Positions 8,017 to 17,024 of a DNA stretch of 50,545 bases are shown here, piece after piece. Where the stretch lies: the NCBI GenBank assembly GCA_017537905.1, contig JAFYJX010000036.1:1-50545 (forward strand), given 5' to 3'. This DNA is from Clostridiales bacterium (lineage in GTDB: Bacteria; Bacillota_A; Clostridia; Saccharofermentanales; Saccharofermentanaceae). A model generated the notes under the pieces. It was given only the letters and a program-made list of their open reading frames with translations, had not been told where the DNA came from and ran no database searches. Both the position numbers and the translations under genes were made by a program. Positions within the stretch are counted from its first letter, which is position 1, and the number at the start of each line of letters is the position of its first letter.

Positions 8017-8997
8017 TCAGCCCTCGAAATGATTGAATCTTACTCGCTCGTCAAATGACTTTTTCGAAGGCGAGTGGAAATCATCAAGAGCTTTGCCGAC
8101 AGGCAGAATGCAGACAACATCATACTCTTCCGGCACTCCCAAAACTGCGGCAATCTTGTCGCAGATGCGGTCGTCATCTGTGATGTGTCCCTCATACCAG
8201 CAGCTCTGGTAACCGAGCTCGACGATAGCTAAAAGCATATTCTCAATTGCCGCCGAATAATCCTGTGTCGCAAAACACTTGTCGCGGTAAGCGTTGATCC
8301 TATGTGCCAGGACAACGATCATAGCAGGTGCGGTCTGTGCAACCGGCGGATCGATAAGACCTTTTATCTGATCCAGGATTTCCTTATCGTCAACGACAAT
8401 AAGATCAGTAGTCTGCTTGTTGCAGCCTGAAGGCGCGTTGATGCCTGCATTTGCGATTATCTTAAGATCTTCTCTCGGCACGGGTTCTGATGAGAACTTA
8501 CCTCTGTAGCTGTGTCTTGCGTTGATCGTATTTATCGCACTCTTGAGATTCATAACGTAGATCTGGCAGGGATTTGCCTCATCCCAGTAATCTGCGAGGA
8601 CTTCCAATTCCTTAAATCCGACGCTCTTATAGAATTCATTCGTGATGTCGTAATCCTCATACATGCCTGAGCGGACTGTCTTTACCTGCATGAATGAGTA
8701 GCCCTTCTGCACTGCATAATCCTTAGCAGCTGCGAAGAGCCTTCTGCCGTAACCATTCCTGTGGAATTCCTTTTTGACACCCATGACCGCAAGTTCGACT
8801 GTGGCATCACCGGTCTCCTTAAGACACAGGAATCCTGCAGGGACATCATTCTCAAAAGCAGCCCAGAAAGGCCAGCCCTCTGAATCTCTGATATAGCCCT
8901 CTCGGCTCTCTTCTACTTCAAACCATTCGGTGAGAGCCTCTAATACCTCGCGTGCGATCTTACTGCGTTCTATGGGATCTTCGATAAATCTGATCAT
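8017..8997 (-). CDS. GNAT acetyltransferase-nitroreductase fusion protein
   Basis: 326 residues with two separate folds. Residues 1-150 are a GNAT domain (VELAVMGVKKEFHRNGYGRR, then NEFYKSVGFKEL). Residues about 154-326 are a nitroreductase/flavin oxidoreductase domain: INARHSYRGKF gives the FMN-binding Arg-x-Ser, followed by NAGINAPSGCNKQ, AIENMLLAIVELGYQSCW and PVGKA. The reading frame is continuous, with no sign of a sequencing shift. Such enzymes use FMN and NAD(P)H; the acetyltransferase partner suggests two steps on one compound, for example reduction then acetylation of an amine, which is my inference. It is first in the minus-strand run; SD AGAGGA precedes the ATG. Confidence 0.85.
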   Translation of the reverse strand: MIRFIEDPIERSKIAREVLEALTEWFEVEESREGYIRDSEGWPFWAAFENDVPAGFLCLKETGDATVELAVMGVKKEFHRNGYGRRLFAAAKDYAVQKGYSFMQVKTVRSGMYEDYDITNEFYKSVGFKELEVLADYWDEANPCQIYVMNLKSAINTINARHSYRGKFSSEPVPREDLKIIANAGINAPSGCNKQTTDLIVVDDKEILDQIKGLIDPPVAQTAPAMIVVLAHRINAYRDKCFATQDYSAAIENMLLAIVELGYQSCWYEGHITDDDRICDKIAAVLGVPEEYDVVCILPVGKALDDFHSPSKKSFDERVRFNHFEG

Positions 8998-9132
8998 AAA
9001 TTCCTCTTAATATTTAAGATTTAACTTAATTCTGTTCAAGGCTTATTGTACCATTGTAGAGAACAGGAATCTCCGATAACTGGGTTATAATCATGGAAAA
9101 GCCGATAACCAACGCAAAATATGGAGCCAATT

Positions 9133-10719
9133 ATGATCAACTCAAGAAACAAGATAATCTCTTCAGTGCTCGCATTAACTCTCTTAACCCCTATATTCTG
9201 CGGATGTAACATTGTTACACCGCAAAATGTTGAGACGAGCCTGCCCACCATACCCGATAAAACCACGCAGGAAGTCACAACGACAACGAGCGAAACGACC
9301 GAAGAGACAACTGAACCTTCAGCTGAAGAGCGCGTCATATTGAAGACTCCGGACGGCAAGACTGTGATAGATACGACCTACGTCCGCACGATAGGAGATG
9401 TCACACCCGAGATGATGACTCCTGATTACTGGATCGGCGAAGACGATAACGAAGTCCTGATGACGCCGGAAGAGATCGCCGAATTTAACTTTAACAACAG
9501 AGCTGTCATCAAGGCTGGCGACAACAAGACCATAATGCCCCATTTAGAGGACTTCGGAGATACATTTGACGGCAATATCCTGAGGACTTTCCTTAACGAC
9601 AACGCAAAGTCAATTCCAAAGGACCCTGCGAAAATGTATCTTAACGGCAAGCCCACAACAGCCGAATACTGGCAGGAATTGATCGCCCTCTCAAATATCG
9701 AAGCAGTACCTGATACCATTACCGTTAAGTACGGCTTTTCGACAAAGCGCATGACCGTCAGGATGTTCCCTACTGAAGACCGCGTTTTCGAGAGCAGCTC
9801 AGACCAGTATTTCGATTCACTCCTCTACTCAGAATGCATGCCATACATGCCTGTAGTCGTGCTCCACGAGAGCTCTGACGGAGAATATCTCTATGTTGTT
9901 TTCGACAGCTTCTCTGCCTGGGTCAGAAAAGATGCCGTCGCCCTCTGCAAAGACAGAAAAGACTGGGAAGCAAGGCAGAATCCCGGCGAGTGGCTCGTTG
10001 TAACAGAAAGAGAGATCAGACTAGGAAACGATCCTTACAGCCCGCTTACTACCGGCCTCGTACTCCCCATGGGCACCAGAATGGAACTGGTTCCCGCAAA
10101 GAGCGCTCCCAAGAGCATCCACCAGCGCACGACATACGGCAACTATGTAGTCAAGGTTCCGACAAGAGGCTCTGACGGCTATATCAAGGATGAGCTCGTT
10201 CTGATCCCTGTATCAGATGACGTTAATGTCGGATATCTACCTCTTACGCCCGCAAACATCGTAAGGCAGGCATTTAAGCTGTTAGGCGACAGATACGGCT
10301 GGGGCGGCGACCTTCAGGCCAACGACTGCACAGGAATCACCAGAGAGATCTACCGCTGCTTCGGCGTGCTGCTTCCGCGTGTCGGACAGTCAGCATCCAA
10401 GGGCGTTTATAAAGTCGACATGAGCAAGATGAGCGAAAAGGAAAAGCTCGAAGTCATCAATGAATTAAGGCCCGGAAGCCTTATCTCCTTCCCCGGCCAC
10501 ATGACGATCTACGTCGGCACCAAAGACGGAAAGCCCTATGTAATAAGCGCCTGCGGCACATTCATCATGCCCGCGCCCGGTTCAACTGACGTTATCCATC
10601 CCGAGAGCGTAATTCTCAACAGCCTCTATGTAAGGACAAGAAGCCTTACGACATGGCTCGATAAATCAACGACTGCGCTTACTCTGAAGAAAGCAGAGCC
10701 CGCAGGCACTGAAAACTAA
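9133..10719 (+). CDS. NlpC/P60 cysteine-peptidase lipoprotein with SH3-like domain
   Basis: 528 residues from the ATG at 9133, six bases after GGAG; an ATG at 9121 in frame overlaps that site and is less likely. A signal peptide ends in the lipobox-like FCGC (Cys25), followed by a Thr/Glu-rich spacer. The middle (about 200-390) contains SH3-like strands (VVVLHESSDGEYLYVVF, WVRKDAVALC). The C-terminal NlpC/P60 domain has WGG, the nucleophile Cys in ANDCTG, His in PGHMTIYVG and the third polar site near VISACG. Such enzymes cut peptidoglycan stem peptides (gamma-D-Glu-diamino acid bond). It is likely a surface wall hydrolase; its expression appears monocistronic, with terminator structures just downstream. 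Confidence 0.9.
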   Translation: MINSRNKIISSVLALTLLTPIFCGCNIVTPQNVETSLPTIPDKTTQEVTTTTSETTEETTEPSAEERVILKTPDGKTVIDTTYVRTIGDVTPEMMTPDYWIGEDDNEVLMTPEEIAEFNFNNRAVIKAGDNKTIMPHLEDFGDTFDGNILRTFLNDNAKSIPKDPAKMYLNGKPTTAEYWQELIALSNIEAVPDTITVKYGFSTKRMTVRMFPTEDRVFESSSDQYFDSLLYSECMPYMPVVVLHESSDGEYLYVVFDSFSAWVRKDAVALCKDRKDWEARQNPGEWLVVTEREIRLGNDPYSPLTTGLVLPMGTRMELVPAKSAPKSIHQRTTYGNYVVKVPTRGSDGYIKDELVLIPVSDDVNVGYLPLTPANIVRQAFKLLGDRYGWGGDLQANDCTGITREIYRCFGVLLPRVGQSASKGVYKVDMSKMSEKEKLEVINELRPGSLISFPGHMTIYVGTKDGKPYVISACGTFIMPAPGSTDVIHPESVILNSLYVRTRSLTTWLDKSTTALTLKKAEPAGTEN

Positions 10720-10767
10720 GGCGGTTGTCAGGCTGTATCACAATTGCCCTTATTTTTCTCGAAAAAT

Positions 10768-10808
10768 GATACAAAATCGGTTTTTTGTATCCTTTTTTGC
10801 TTTTTTTG
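10768..10808 (+). terminator. Terminator after NlpC/P60 gene, with competing hairpins
   Basis: gatacaaaa (10768-10776) pairs with ttttgtatc (10784-10792), followed by a T-rich tract with CTTTTTTGC and TTTTTTT. The right arm also pairs with gcaaaaaggatac (10812-10824) through gtatccttttttgc (10787-10800), so two stems exclude each other. Confidence 0.65.
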
Positions 10809-10892
10809 ATGGCAAAAAGGATACACTTCTTTTAATATCACGCCCGGCGAAGATATCTTTAAATGCTGATTTTCAGACAGATTTATAAATTA

Positions 10893-10921
10893 TTGTTTAT
10901 CTTTATTTATTACGATATACT
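10893..10921 (+). promoter_or_regulatory. Sigma-A-type promoter of the zinc-ribbon/TM gene
   Basis: TTGTTT (10893-10898), 17-base spacer, TATACT (10916-10921). The start codon of the next gene is at 11006, giving a leader of roughly 78 bases. Confidence 0.6.
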
Positions 10922-11005
10922 TTCAGGTATCAGGGGATAGTTTTTTGAATACCTCCGACGTAACAAATGGGCCTGGAAACATTGAACAAAAAGTGAGGAA
11001 TAAAC

Positions 11006-12829
11006 ATGTTTTGTAGTTCCTGTGGAAAAGAAATCGAGAACGCAAAGTTCTGTCCTTTCTGCGGTTCACCCGTAGAACCTGCTGCACCCGTTGAAGCAGC
11101 AGCTGAACCTGCAGCAGAAGCACCCGCAGCTGAACCGGCTCCCGAAGCCGAAGCACCTGCAGAGGCACCTGTTGAAGCAGCACCCGAGGCAGCTCCTGAG
11201 GCACCCGCTGAAGCAGCTCCTGAAGCTGAAACAGTTGTTGCAGACGCAGTTATTGATGCGGCTGACGCAGCTAACCTGAAGACTTCTGCAGAAGAAACAC
11301 CTGTAGAGCCCGCTCCCGTTGAAGCAGCTCCTGCAGCTAACGCTTTCGCAGCAGCTCCTACTGCAACAGCACCTGTAACAAGTGCATTCGCTGCTCCCGG
11401 AACCGTAAATGCCAACGCTCCCGTAGAGGCAGCTCCCGTTGCAGAAGCTCCCGCAGCTGAACCCGTGGTTGAGGAAAAGCCTAAGAAGAAAAAGGGCAAG
11501 AAGATTGCTATCACAATTATCTGCATCGTTGCAGCTCTGATCCTTTTGGCAGGAGCAGGTGTCGGCGTATTCTTCTATATGCTCAACAGCAAGTACACAC
11601 AGGCTACTAAGGCTTTCGAGGATGAAGATTACGAGAAGTCTCTCCAGCTCTTTACAGAACTTAACACATATAAGGATTCCGCTTATTGGGCTGAAGCTTC
11701 ACAGGTAGAGATCGATTACCAGAAGGTCGATGCTCTTGTTGAAGCTGAAGACTGGGACGGAGCTGTAAAGATCCTTAAGGAAGTTGAATCTTTCTACGGC
11801 TCAGACAGTAAGGGCGTTGAAGCAAAGGCTCTTAAGACAGACTGCGAGATCGTTAAGGATGCATTTAACGATAAGCAGGCAGGAAATTATAGTAGTGCCA
11901 AGGGCAAGTTCGGACAGCTTACAAAGCTTAAGGATAAGTATGCAAAACAGCCCGCTCTCTGCCAGGCACACGAAGAAGAAGTCAATAAGAATTGGCTTAG
12001 TGTTATCGCTACCTGCTACGGTATCCAGATCGGCGATTATGAGCTCTCTTACCTCAATAATCCTGCAACAGATAACGATAAGGTCATCAGCGAGGCTTTC
12101 AAAAACAATTCTGATGATTACAAGGCAATCGAAGCTGTCATGAAGCCTGAGACCGACGAAGAGAAGGCTCTCGTAGAGAATGCCATCAAGGGTCTCAAGA
12201 TCAAGCACGCTGTAAAGCTCGCTGAAGATATGAAGTACGATGAGGCTCTCGCACTCCTCGAAGAAATCGGCGATTTCGAAGATGCTAAGGAAAAGTACAC
12301 AGCAATTAAGGAAGAGTATCAGAATTACAAGGATTCTTATGCTGCAGCTGAGTCTTACTACAATAACGGCGAATACTATAAGGCTATGACAGCATGGCAG
12401 AAGATCTCTAAGTATCTTGATTCCGCTGAAAGAGCAAAGACATGCGAACAGAAGATGCCCGGCAACGGCTCCATGAAGAAGGGCAGCGGCAAGATCGGAT
12501 TAAAGGTCTATGCTCCTTCCGGATACAACACCCTCATCAGGATCTATAACTCCAAGGGTGAAGTCGTAGGCCAGATCTTCATCGCAGCCGGCAAGAATGC
12601 CACAGTCAAGCTCAATGCCGGTACTTACACAATGAAGGTTGCTTACGGTACTAAGTGGTATGGTGAAAAGGATCTCTTCGGCGGCGCAGGTATCTACCTC
12701 CAGCTTAAGAACGGCACCAGCGACAACTTCACATTGAAGAAGAACTACAACTACACATTAAGACTCCAGTCCGGTACTTCGGGTAATGTCGGAGCAGACA
12801 CTGTTTCCGGCGGTGCCGGCGGAATGTAA
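11006..12829 (+). CDS. Zinc-ribbon, single-TM protein with Ala/Pro/Glu linker and TPR-like domain
   Basis: 607 residues. The N-terminus is a zinc ribbon (Cys3, Cys6, Cys16, Cys19: FCSSCG...FCPFCG). Residues about 22-160 are low complexity, built of A-P-V-E-A-type units. A Lys-rich stop (KPKKKKGKK) precedes a membrane span at about 170-193. The outside part has helical repeats resembling TPRs (KAFEDEDYEKSLQLF, LVEAEDWDGAVKIL, LAEDMKYDEALALLEE, YYNNGEYYKAMTAW), then a ~110-residue beta-rich C-terminal domain (NTLIRIYNSKGEV...). Topology is ribbon inside, repeats outside. SD GTGAGG lies seven bases before the ATG. Proteins of this layout are common in Clostridia and their role is unknown. Confidence 0.75.
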   Translation: MFCSSCGKEIENAKFCPFCGSPVEPAAPVEAAAEPAAEAPAAEPAPEAEAPAEAPVEAAPEAAPEAPAEAAPEAETVVADAVIDAADAANLKTSAEETPVEPAPVEAAPAANAFAAAPTATAPVTSAFAAPGTVNANAPVEAAPVAEAPAAEPVVEEKPKKKKGKKIAITIICIVAALILLAGAGVGVFFYMLNSKYTQATKAFEDEDYEKSLQLFTELNTYKDSAYWAEASQVEIDYQKVDALVEAEDWDGAVKILKEVESFYGSDSKGVEAKALKTDCEIVKDAFNDKQAGNYSSAKGKFGQLTKLKDKYAKQPALCQAHEEEVNKNWLSVIATCYGIQIGDYELSYLNNPATDNDKVISEAFKNNSDDYKAIEAVMKPETDEEKALVENAIKGLKIKHAVKLAEDMKYDEALALLEEIGDFEDAKEKYTAIKEEYQNYKDSYAAAESYYNNGEYYKAMTAWQKISKYLDSAERAKTCEQKMPGNGSMKKGSGKIGLKVYAPSGYNTLIRIYNSKGEVVGQIFIAAGKNATVKLNAGTYTMKVAYGTKWYGEKDLFGGAGIYLQLKNGTSDNFTLKKNYNYTLRLQSGTSGNVGADTVSGGAGGM

Positions 12830-12851
12830 CAGTTCTCCAAAACTAATTATC

Positions 12852-12884
12852 AGAGGCTGTCTCATATGAGGCAGCCTCTTTGTT
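12852..12884 (+). terminator. Intrinsic terminator after zinc-ribbon gene
   Basis: AGAGGCTG (12852-12859) pairs with CAGCCTCT (12872-12879), with inner CTCAT/ATGAG pairing, followed by TTGTTAT. It sits 22 bases after the stop, and separates this gene from the alpha-galactosidase. Confidence 0.75.
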
Positions 12885-12918
12885 ATAATCGGTCATATAT
12901 GCCGTAAGGAGAATACTA

Positions 12919-14667
12919 ATGAACGGACCTGCCCCCATTAATGACAGAAGATTGAGATTCGATTCTTTTTCAGAGAATGACCTCTTTGCCAAAAAGCCCC
13001 GCCTCCCTGCCATGGGCTGGAACAGCTGGAACGCATTCGGCAGCGGCAACACAGAAGAACTCACAAAGGCAATGGTCCTTAAGATAAAGGAATTGGAGCT
13101 CGATAAGCTCGGCTATGAATATGTCGTATTAGACGACGGATGTTACCATCCCGCAAGAATTGACGGGCACCTTAAGGCAGATGAGATCAAGTTCCCTTCA
13201 GGCTTTAAGGCCATGGCTGATTTCGTTCACGGAAAAGGCCTTAAATACGGCATGTATAACGACATAGGAACCAGGCTCTGTTCAGGCGCGGAAGTCGGTA
13301 TATACGGCTTCGAAAAGACCGACTGCGAAGACTACATCAACTGGTATATAGATTTCATCAAGGTCGATAACTGCTATTACATGTGGGACAATGCGACTTT
13401 CGCAGATCCGGAAAATGCGAAATATTCTTACGCACCAAACATAAAGAGCATTGAAGTTGACGGCGTCACTTACGATGCCATAAATGCGGTCATCACAGGC
13501 ACCAGAGCCGAGATCAAGGACGGATACGTAACATCAGTCGGCACTTTCGACGGTACGGCTCCCGACCACTCGCCGGTGGGGCTCCGGTCGAGCGAGATCG
13601 TTTTCGAGATAGAATCAGACGAAGATAAGAATGCCGACATAAAGATCACATACGCTTCAGGCGCCATAGAAGGCACCGGACAGTGGCTGCAGGTCGCTGT
13701 CGGGGAAAATATCTGGTTCGACGCTCTCGTCGCTCCTACGCAAAGCACGGAGGCTTTTACGGTATCCCCTGCCATTCAGATCAGACTTACGAAGGGAACA
13801 AATAAGATCCGGATAATGAATCACAGAAGACAGGAAAACACTCTTCATTCATATGCGGAGATAAAGCGCGAACTCGAAAACGCAGGAGACCGCGATATCG
13901 TCTTCTCCATCTGCGAATGGGGCAAGACGCAGCCCCAGAACTGGGGACACAAAGTCGGCGACTCCTGGCGCATCTTAAATGACATTACTTTCCAGGTAGG
14001 CTCCGACGGCAATCACGGCACAGCCGCATGGGAAGGAGATTATACGACCTCGATCACTTCGCAGTACAACAAAGCGGTTATCATGGACGAGTTTGCAGGA
14101 CCGGGCCGTGGCTGGAACGATCCTGACATGCTGGTCATCGGAATGGACGGTATCGATAACATTATGTGCCGCTCTCATATGGCTATGTGGTGCATGATGA
14201 ACTCTCCCCTCATGCTCGGTCTGGACTTAAGAAGAGTCGCCAAAGGCGACGATATCTATAACATCATCGCTAACAAAGATCTGATCGCACTCGATCAGGA
14301 TCCTCTGGGCGTGCAGGCAAAAAGGATATTCACGACATATAACTGCGGGAATCCTGACCTGGAATATATCCGCGACAACAACAGGATCGACATCCTCGCA
14401 AAGCCCCTCTCAGACGGCAGCATTGCGCTTGGTTTCTTTAACTTAAGTCAGGAAAAGAAAACTGATGATCCAGCTGTAAGCGTTGATCAGATCCTTAATG
14501 CGATCGGCAGTAAGGCTGCGCAAAAAGATCTTTTTGCAGGCGCGAAAGAATACAGGATAAAAGACCTCAATACAGGCCGGATAACCACATCTGATTCGCG
14601 CGTTTTCTCCGCAGGAATATTAGAGGCGTGCGATTGCAAAGTCATAAGGATCACACCTGTTTCATGA
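12919..14667 (+). CDS. GH27 alpha-galactosidase with inserted CBM35-like domain
   Basis: 582 residues, no signal peptide, so probably intracellular. GH27 hallmarks: MGWNSWN (32-38), LDDG near 71-74, YGMYNDIGTRLC (110-121), the nucleophile Asp150 in IKVDNCYY, SICEWG (330-335) and WNDPDMLVIG (399-408), whose second Asp is the expected acid/base. Unusually, residues about 156-308 lie between the nucleophile strand and the next helix (SYAEIKREL) and read as a beta-sandwich carbohydrate-binding module of CBM6/35 type (ITGTRAEIKDGYV..., then LTKGTNKIRIMN). The C-terminal ~170 residues are the usual beta domain. SD TAAGGAG lies seven bases before the ATG. It should release terminal alpha-galactose from imported oligosaccharides; alternatives within GH27 include alpha-N-acetylgalactosaminidase and isomaltodextranase. 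Confidence 0.9.
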   Translation: MNGPAPINDRRLRFDSFSENDLFAKKPRLPAMGWNSWNAFGSGNTEELTKAMVLKIKELELDKLGYEYVVLDDGCYHPARIDGHLKADEIKFPSGFKAMADFVHGKGLKYGMYNDIGTRLCSGAEVGIYGFEKTDCEDYINWYIDFIKVDNCYYMWDNATFADPENAKYSYAPNIKSIEVDGVTYDAINAVITGTRAEIKDGYVTSVGTFDGTAPDHSPVGLRSSEIVFEIESDEDKNADIKITYASGAIEGTGQWLQVAVGENIWFDALVAPTQSTEAFTVSPAIQIRLTKGTNKIRIMNHRRQENTLHSYAEIKRELENAGDRDIVFSICEWGKTQPQNWGHKVGDSWRILNDITFQVGSDGNHGTAAWEGDYTTSITSQYNKAVIMDEFAGPGRGWNDPDMLVIGMDGIDNIMCRSHMAMWCMMNSPLMLGLDLRRVAKGDDIYNIIANKDLIALDQDPLGVQAKRIFTTYNCGNPDLEYIRDNNRIDILAKPLSDGSIALGFFNLSQEKKTDDPAVSVDQILNAIGSKAAQKDLFAGAKEYRIKDLNTGRITTSDSRVFSAGILEACDCKVIRITPVS

Positions 14668-15095
14668 CCACTGATGATTTCATAAAAGAGCTTTGCAGCA
14701 AAGCAGGAATCGATCACGCCGGCGTTTATACACGCGGGCGGAAAGAAGGCTGGCTGGAAGCTGAAGATGAGCTGTTCAGGGAAAAGCCCATAACCCGTAA
14801 AAACGCTGCCAGGATCTGTCATATGTATCTGTTCAAGGTCATGAGCGTCAGAGATCTGGATATCAAAGGAGCTGAGGATCTTAAGGACTTATACGACTGC
14901 AGGGCGTGCGCGAATCACATCGCCCAGGTATATTTGCGCGGCATAATGGACGCAAAGAACATCATGCGCGGCGGTGAGTTTTTGTGGTTCGATCTGAACG
15001 GTGAAGATGATGAAGAGACTAACAGGAACGTGATCAGCCGTATGTTACTTGTCCATGTTGGCGATCATGTGCATCAGGATATGAGCCGCTCTTGA
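14664..15095 (+). CDS. Small protein coupled to alpha-galactosidase, SLH-like pattern
   Basis: 143 residues from the ATG at 14664, which overlaps the alpha-galactosidase stop (ATGA), implying coupled translation. A longer frame from 14628 lies inside that gene and lacks a ribosome site. The order of KEGWLEAEDE, PITRKNAARICHMYL, DLKDLYDCRACANHIAQVYLRGIM and FDLNGEDDEE recalls S-layer-homology repeats (ITRAEAA ... DAVAYLVEKGIM), but there is no signal peptide, so it would stay in the cytosol. The last 51 bases overlap the convergent GDPD gene. The function is unknown; the coupling suggests a partner or accessory of the galactosidase. Confidence 0.65.
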   Translation: MTTDDFIKELCSKAGIDHAGVYTRGRKEGWLEAEDELFREKPITRKNAARICHMYLFKVMSVRDLDIKGAEDLKDLYDCRACANHIAQVYLRGIMDAKNIMRGGEFLWFDLNGEDDEETNRNVISRMLLVHVGDHVHQDMSRS

Positions 15096-16931
15096 TATAC
15101 CGCCTGAATAATCGGCTTTGTCCAAAGCATTATTTATCAGCATCGGATTATCTGTTCCGATTACATCTACATCGCAGCTGACAAGATACTGGACCGTATC
15201 GTCGAGATCGACTGTCCAGCAGAATACCTTGATCCCCTTATCATGCATGGCGCGCACGAGTTCGGGAGTTACATAAGATTCCTCGATAGTAATGTTGTCG
15301 GTATATTCGATATCGTCGAGATCACCGACTGCAATAACCATGCAGTAACCTTTTGTTATAGTCGGGTCGAGTTCCATGATGCGCTTAAGTCTTGAAGCGT
15401 CCTGGGCAATGACCATTACATTATCGTGCATGCCGGTCTCGTTTATGACCGCAAGAACGTTTTCTTCGAAATTCTTATCGTCAGGATGACCTTTGAGCTC
15501 AACCTGGACGTTCATGTCATTTTCTTTCGCGAGTTCCAAGGCTTCCCTTAATGTCGCGAGGCGCACATGTTCGTATTCGCCGGGCATCCAGCTTCCGAGT
15601 TCGATCTTAGACAGATCCTCATAAGTAATGTCATGGATCGCGATATTTCTGCCTGTAACTCTCTTGATCGTCGAATCGTGATTGCAGACTATGACGCCGT
15701 CTGAGGTCTGGTGAACGTCCAATTCGATCCACTTAAGATTCTCGCTCGCGGCAAGTTCGAAAGCAGGCATCGTATTCTCAGGCGCGTTTACGTTATCTCC
15801 TCTGTGTGCGCATACAAGCGGTCTGTCGACGCTCTCGAAAAGATAGGCATATCTGTATGTCATGAAGCCTATTATCAACAGCGAGAGCGCTGCGAGGGAT
15901 ACTACGAACGCTACCGTACGCTTCATAGAGTATTCCTTCAGCTTATGGACCTCGCCTGAAACCGTTTCTTTCTTGGACTTATCATCAAGGAACTTGTAGA
16001 ACAGTACAGTCAGCGCCGCATTGTTGATCGCGGGAGAGAAAAAGCTCCTGAAGACCTGTCTGAACGCATAAGTATAGGTGCCCACAGCTTCTGACTTGGC
16101 CACGACATTTCCGGTCCTTCTCATGAATGACATCAGTTCCTCGCCGTTAACTACGAGTATCGAAGAAACTGAATTGATGGCAAAATTCAGGATCAAAGTC
16201 AGAAGGAACATGTGAAGCAGTACTTCAATAAGATGACCCTTGCAGAGTTTCCTTGATTTCGAGCAGCTCTTAAAGAATGAGTCCTTCTGCAGTACAAATC
16301 CGTTGATCGAGAAAATATAGACAGTAAGGAAGAGTATCAGTACCCAGTACAAGACGATATAAAGTATATTCAGCCACTTCGTATAGTCTATCGTCTGGTT
16401 GACGAATCCGGGCAGGATGAGCTTAAACGTGGAACCGGAGAGCGGCAGGAGCTTTGTCAGCGGGAACAATACGAGGATAAATACCATTATCGGCCAGTTT
16501 CTCGGATTAAGCGCCTTCCAGCATGCGCGGAAGCCTGCCACGAACATGCAGGTGAGGTTGGTCTCACGGCCTGCCTGGGCTACCGAGAATGTATGAAGCA
16601 GTCCTGCTATCTCGAACAAAGACATGAGCGTAACGATCACCGCGAAGATCAGCATCATTACTAACGAAAACGGGTTAAAGAGAACACGCGTCAGATTAAC
16701 AGGCGCGATATAAGTCACTCCGCTGACCCACATCATCGCCTTGACTAACAGTTTTTTCAAAAGCGATGTTGCAGATGCGTTAATTATCGAACAGAAGAGG
16801 ATAAAGAGCGCAGTCTCAACATAGTCCTGTGTAAACAAGAGCAGGACACGCTTAAAGAAATGTCCGAAGCTCTGAAAATACTCCGCGACATACTTTTTCA
16901 CCAACAGAAAAATCTTATCGATCTTTTCCAC
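15045..16931 (-). CDS. Membrane-bound glycerophosphodiester phosphodiesterase
   Basis: 628 residues. The N-terminal ~355 residues hold about eight membrane spans of the type found fused to GDPD domains in Firmicutes. After a last span (VAFVVSLAALSLLIIGFM) comes the catalytic domain: AHRGDNVNAPENT (His and Arg), ELDVHQTSDGV, CNHDSTIKR, VELKGH and the end motif GTDNP. GDPD enzymes hydrolyse glycerophosphodiesters to glycerol-3-phosphate and an alcohol; membrane-fused forms have been linked to lipoteichoic acid or glycolipid turnover. The start is a GTG with only a weak ribosome site. The TAA at 15047-15045 lies inside the 3' end of the convergent gene. Confidence 0.92.
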   Translation of the reverse strand: MEKIDKIFLLVKKYVAEYFQSFGHFFKRVLLLFTQDYVETALFILFCSIINASATSLLKKLLVKAMMWVSGVTYIAPVNLTRVLFNPFSLVMMLIFAVIVTLMSLFEIAGLLHTFSVAQAGRETNLTCMFVAGFRACWKALNPRNWPIMVFILVLFPLTKLLPLSGSTFKLILPGFVNQTIDYTKWLNILYIVLYWVLILFLTVYIFSINGFVLQKDSFFKSCSKSRKLCKGHLIEVLLHMFLLTLILNFAINSVSSILVVNGEELMSFMRRTGNVVAKSEAVGTYTYAFRQVFRSFFSPAINNAALTVLFYKFLDDKSKKETVSGEVHKLKEYSMKRTVAFVVSLAALSLLIIGFMTYRYAYLFESVDRPLVCAHRGDNVNAPENTMPAFELAASENLKWIELDVHQTSDGVIVCNHDSTIKRVTGRNIAIHDITYEDLSKIELGSWMPGEYEHVRLATLREALELAKENDMNVQVELKGHPDDKNFEENVLAVINETGMHDNVMVIAQDASRLKRIMELDPTITKGYCMVIAVGDLDDIEYTDNITIEESYVTPELVRAMHDKGIKVFCWTVDLDDTVQYLVSCDVDVIGTDNPMLINNALDKADYSGGISRAAHILMHMIANMDK

Positions 16932-17024
16932 CCTTATCTGCCCTTTTCCAAAAGATTTATAACAAAAATATACGCCTTTTCTCCGATAAATAAAATAAGA
17001 TTGAGTTCCAAACAGTGAACGCTT

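Noticed and set aside
10930..11526. 198-residue minus-strand open frame, Ala/Gly/Ser rich
   Set aside because: It is the antisense of the Ala/Pro/Glu repeat of the zinc-ribbon gene and has no ribosome site or family features.
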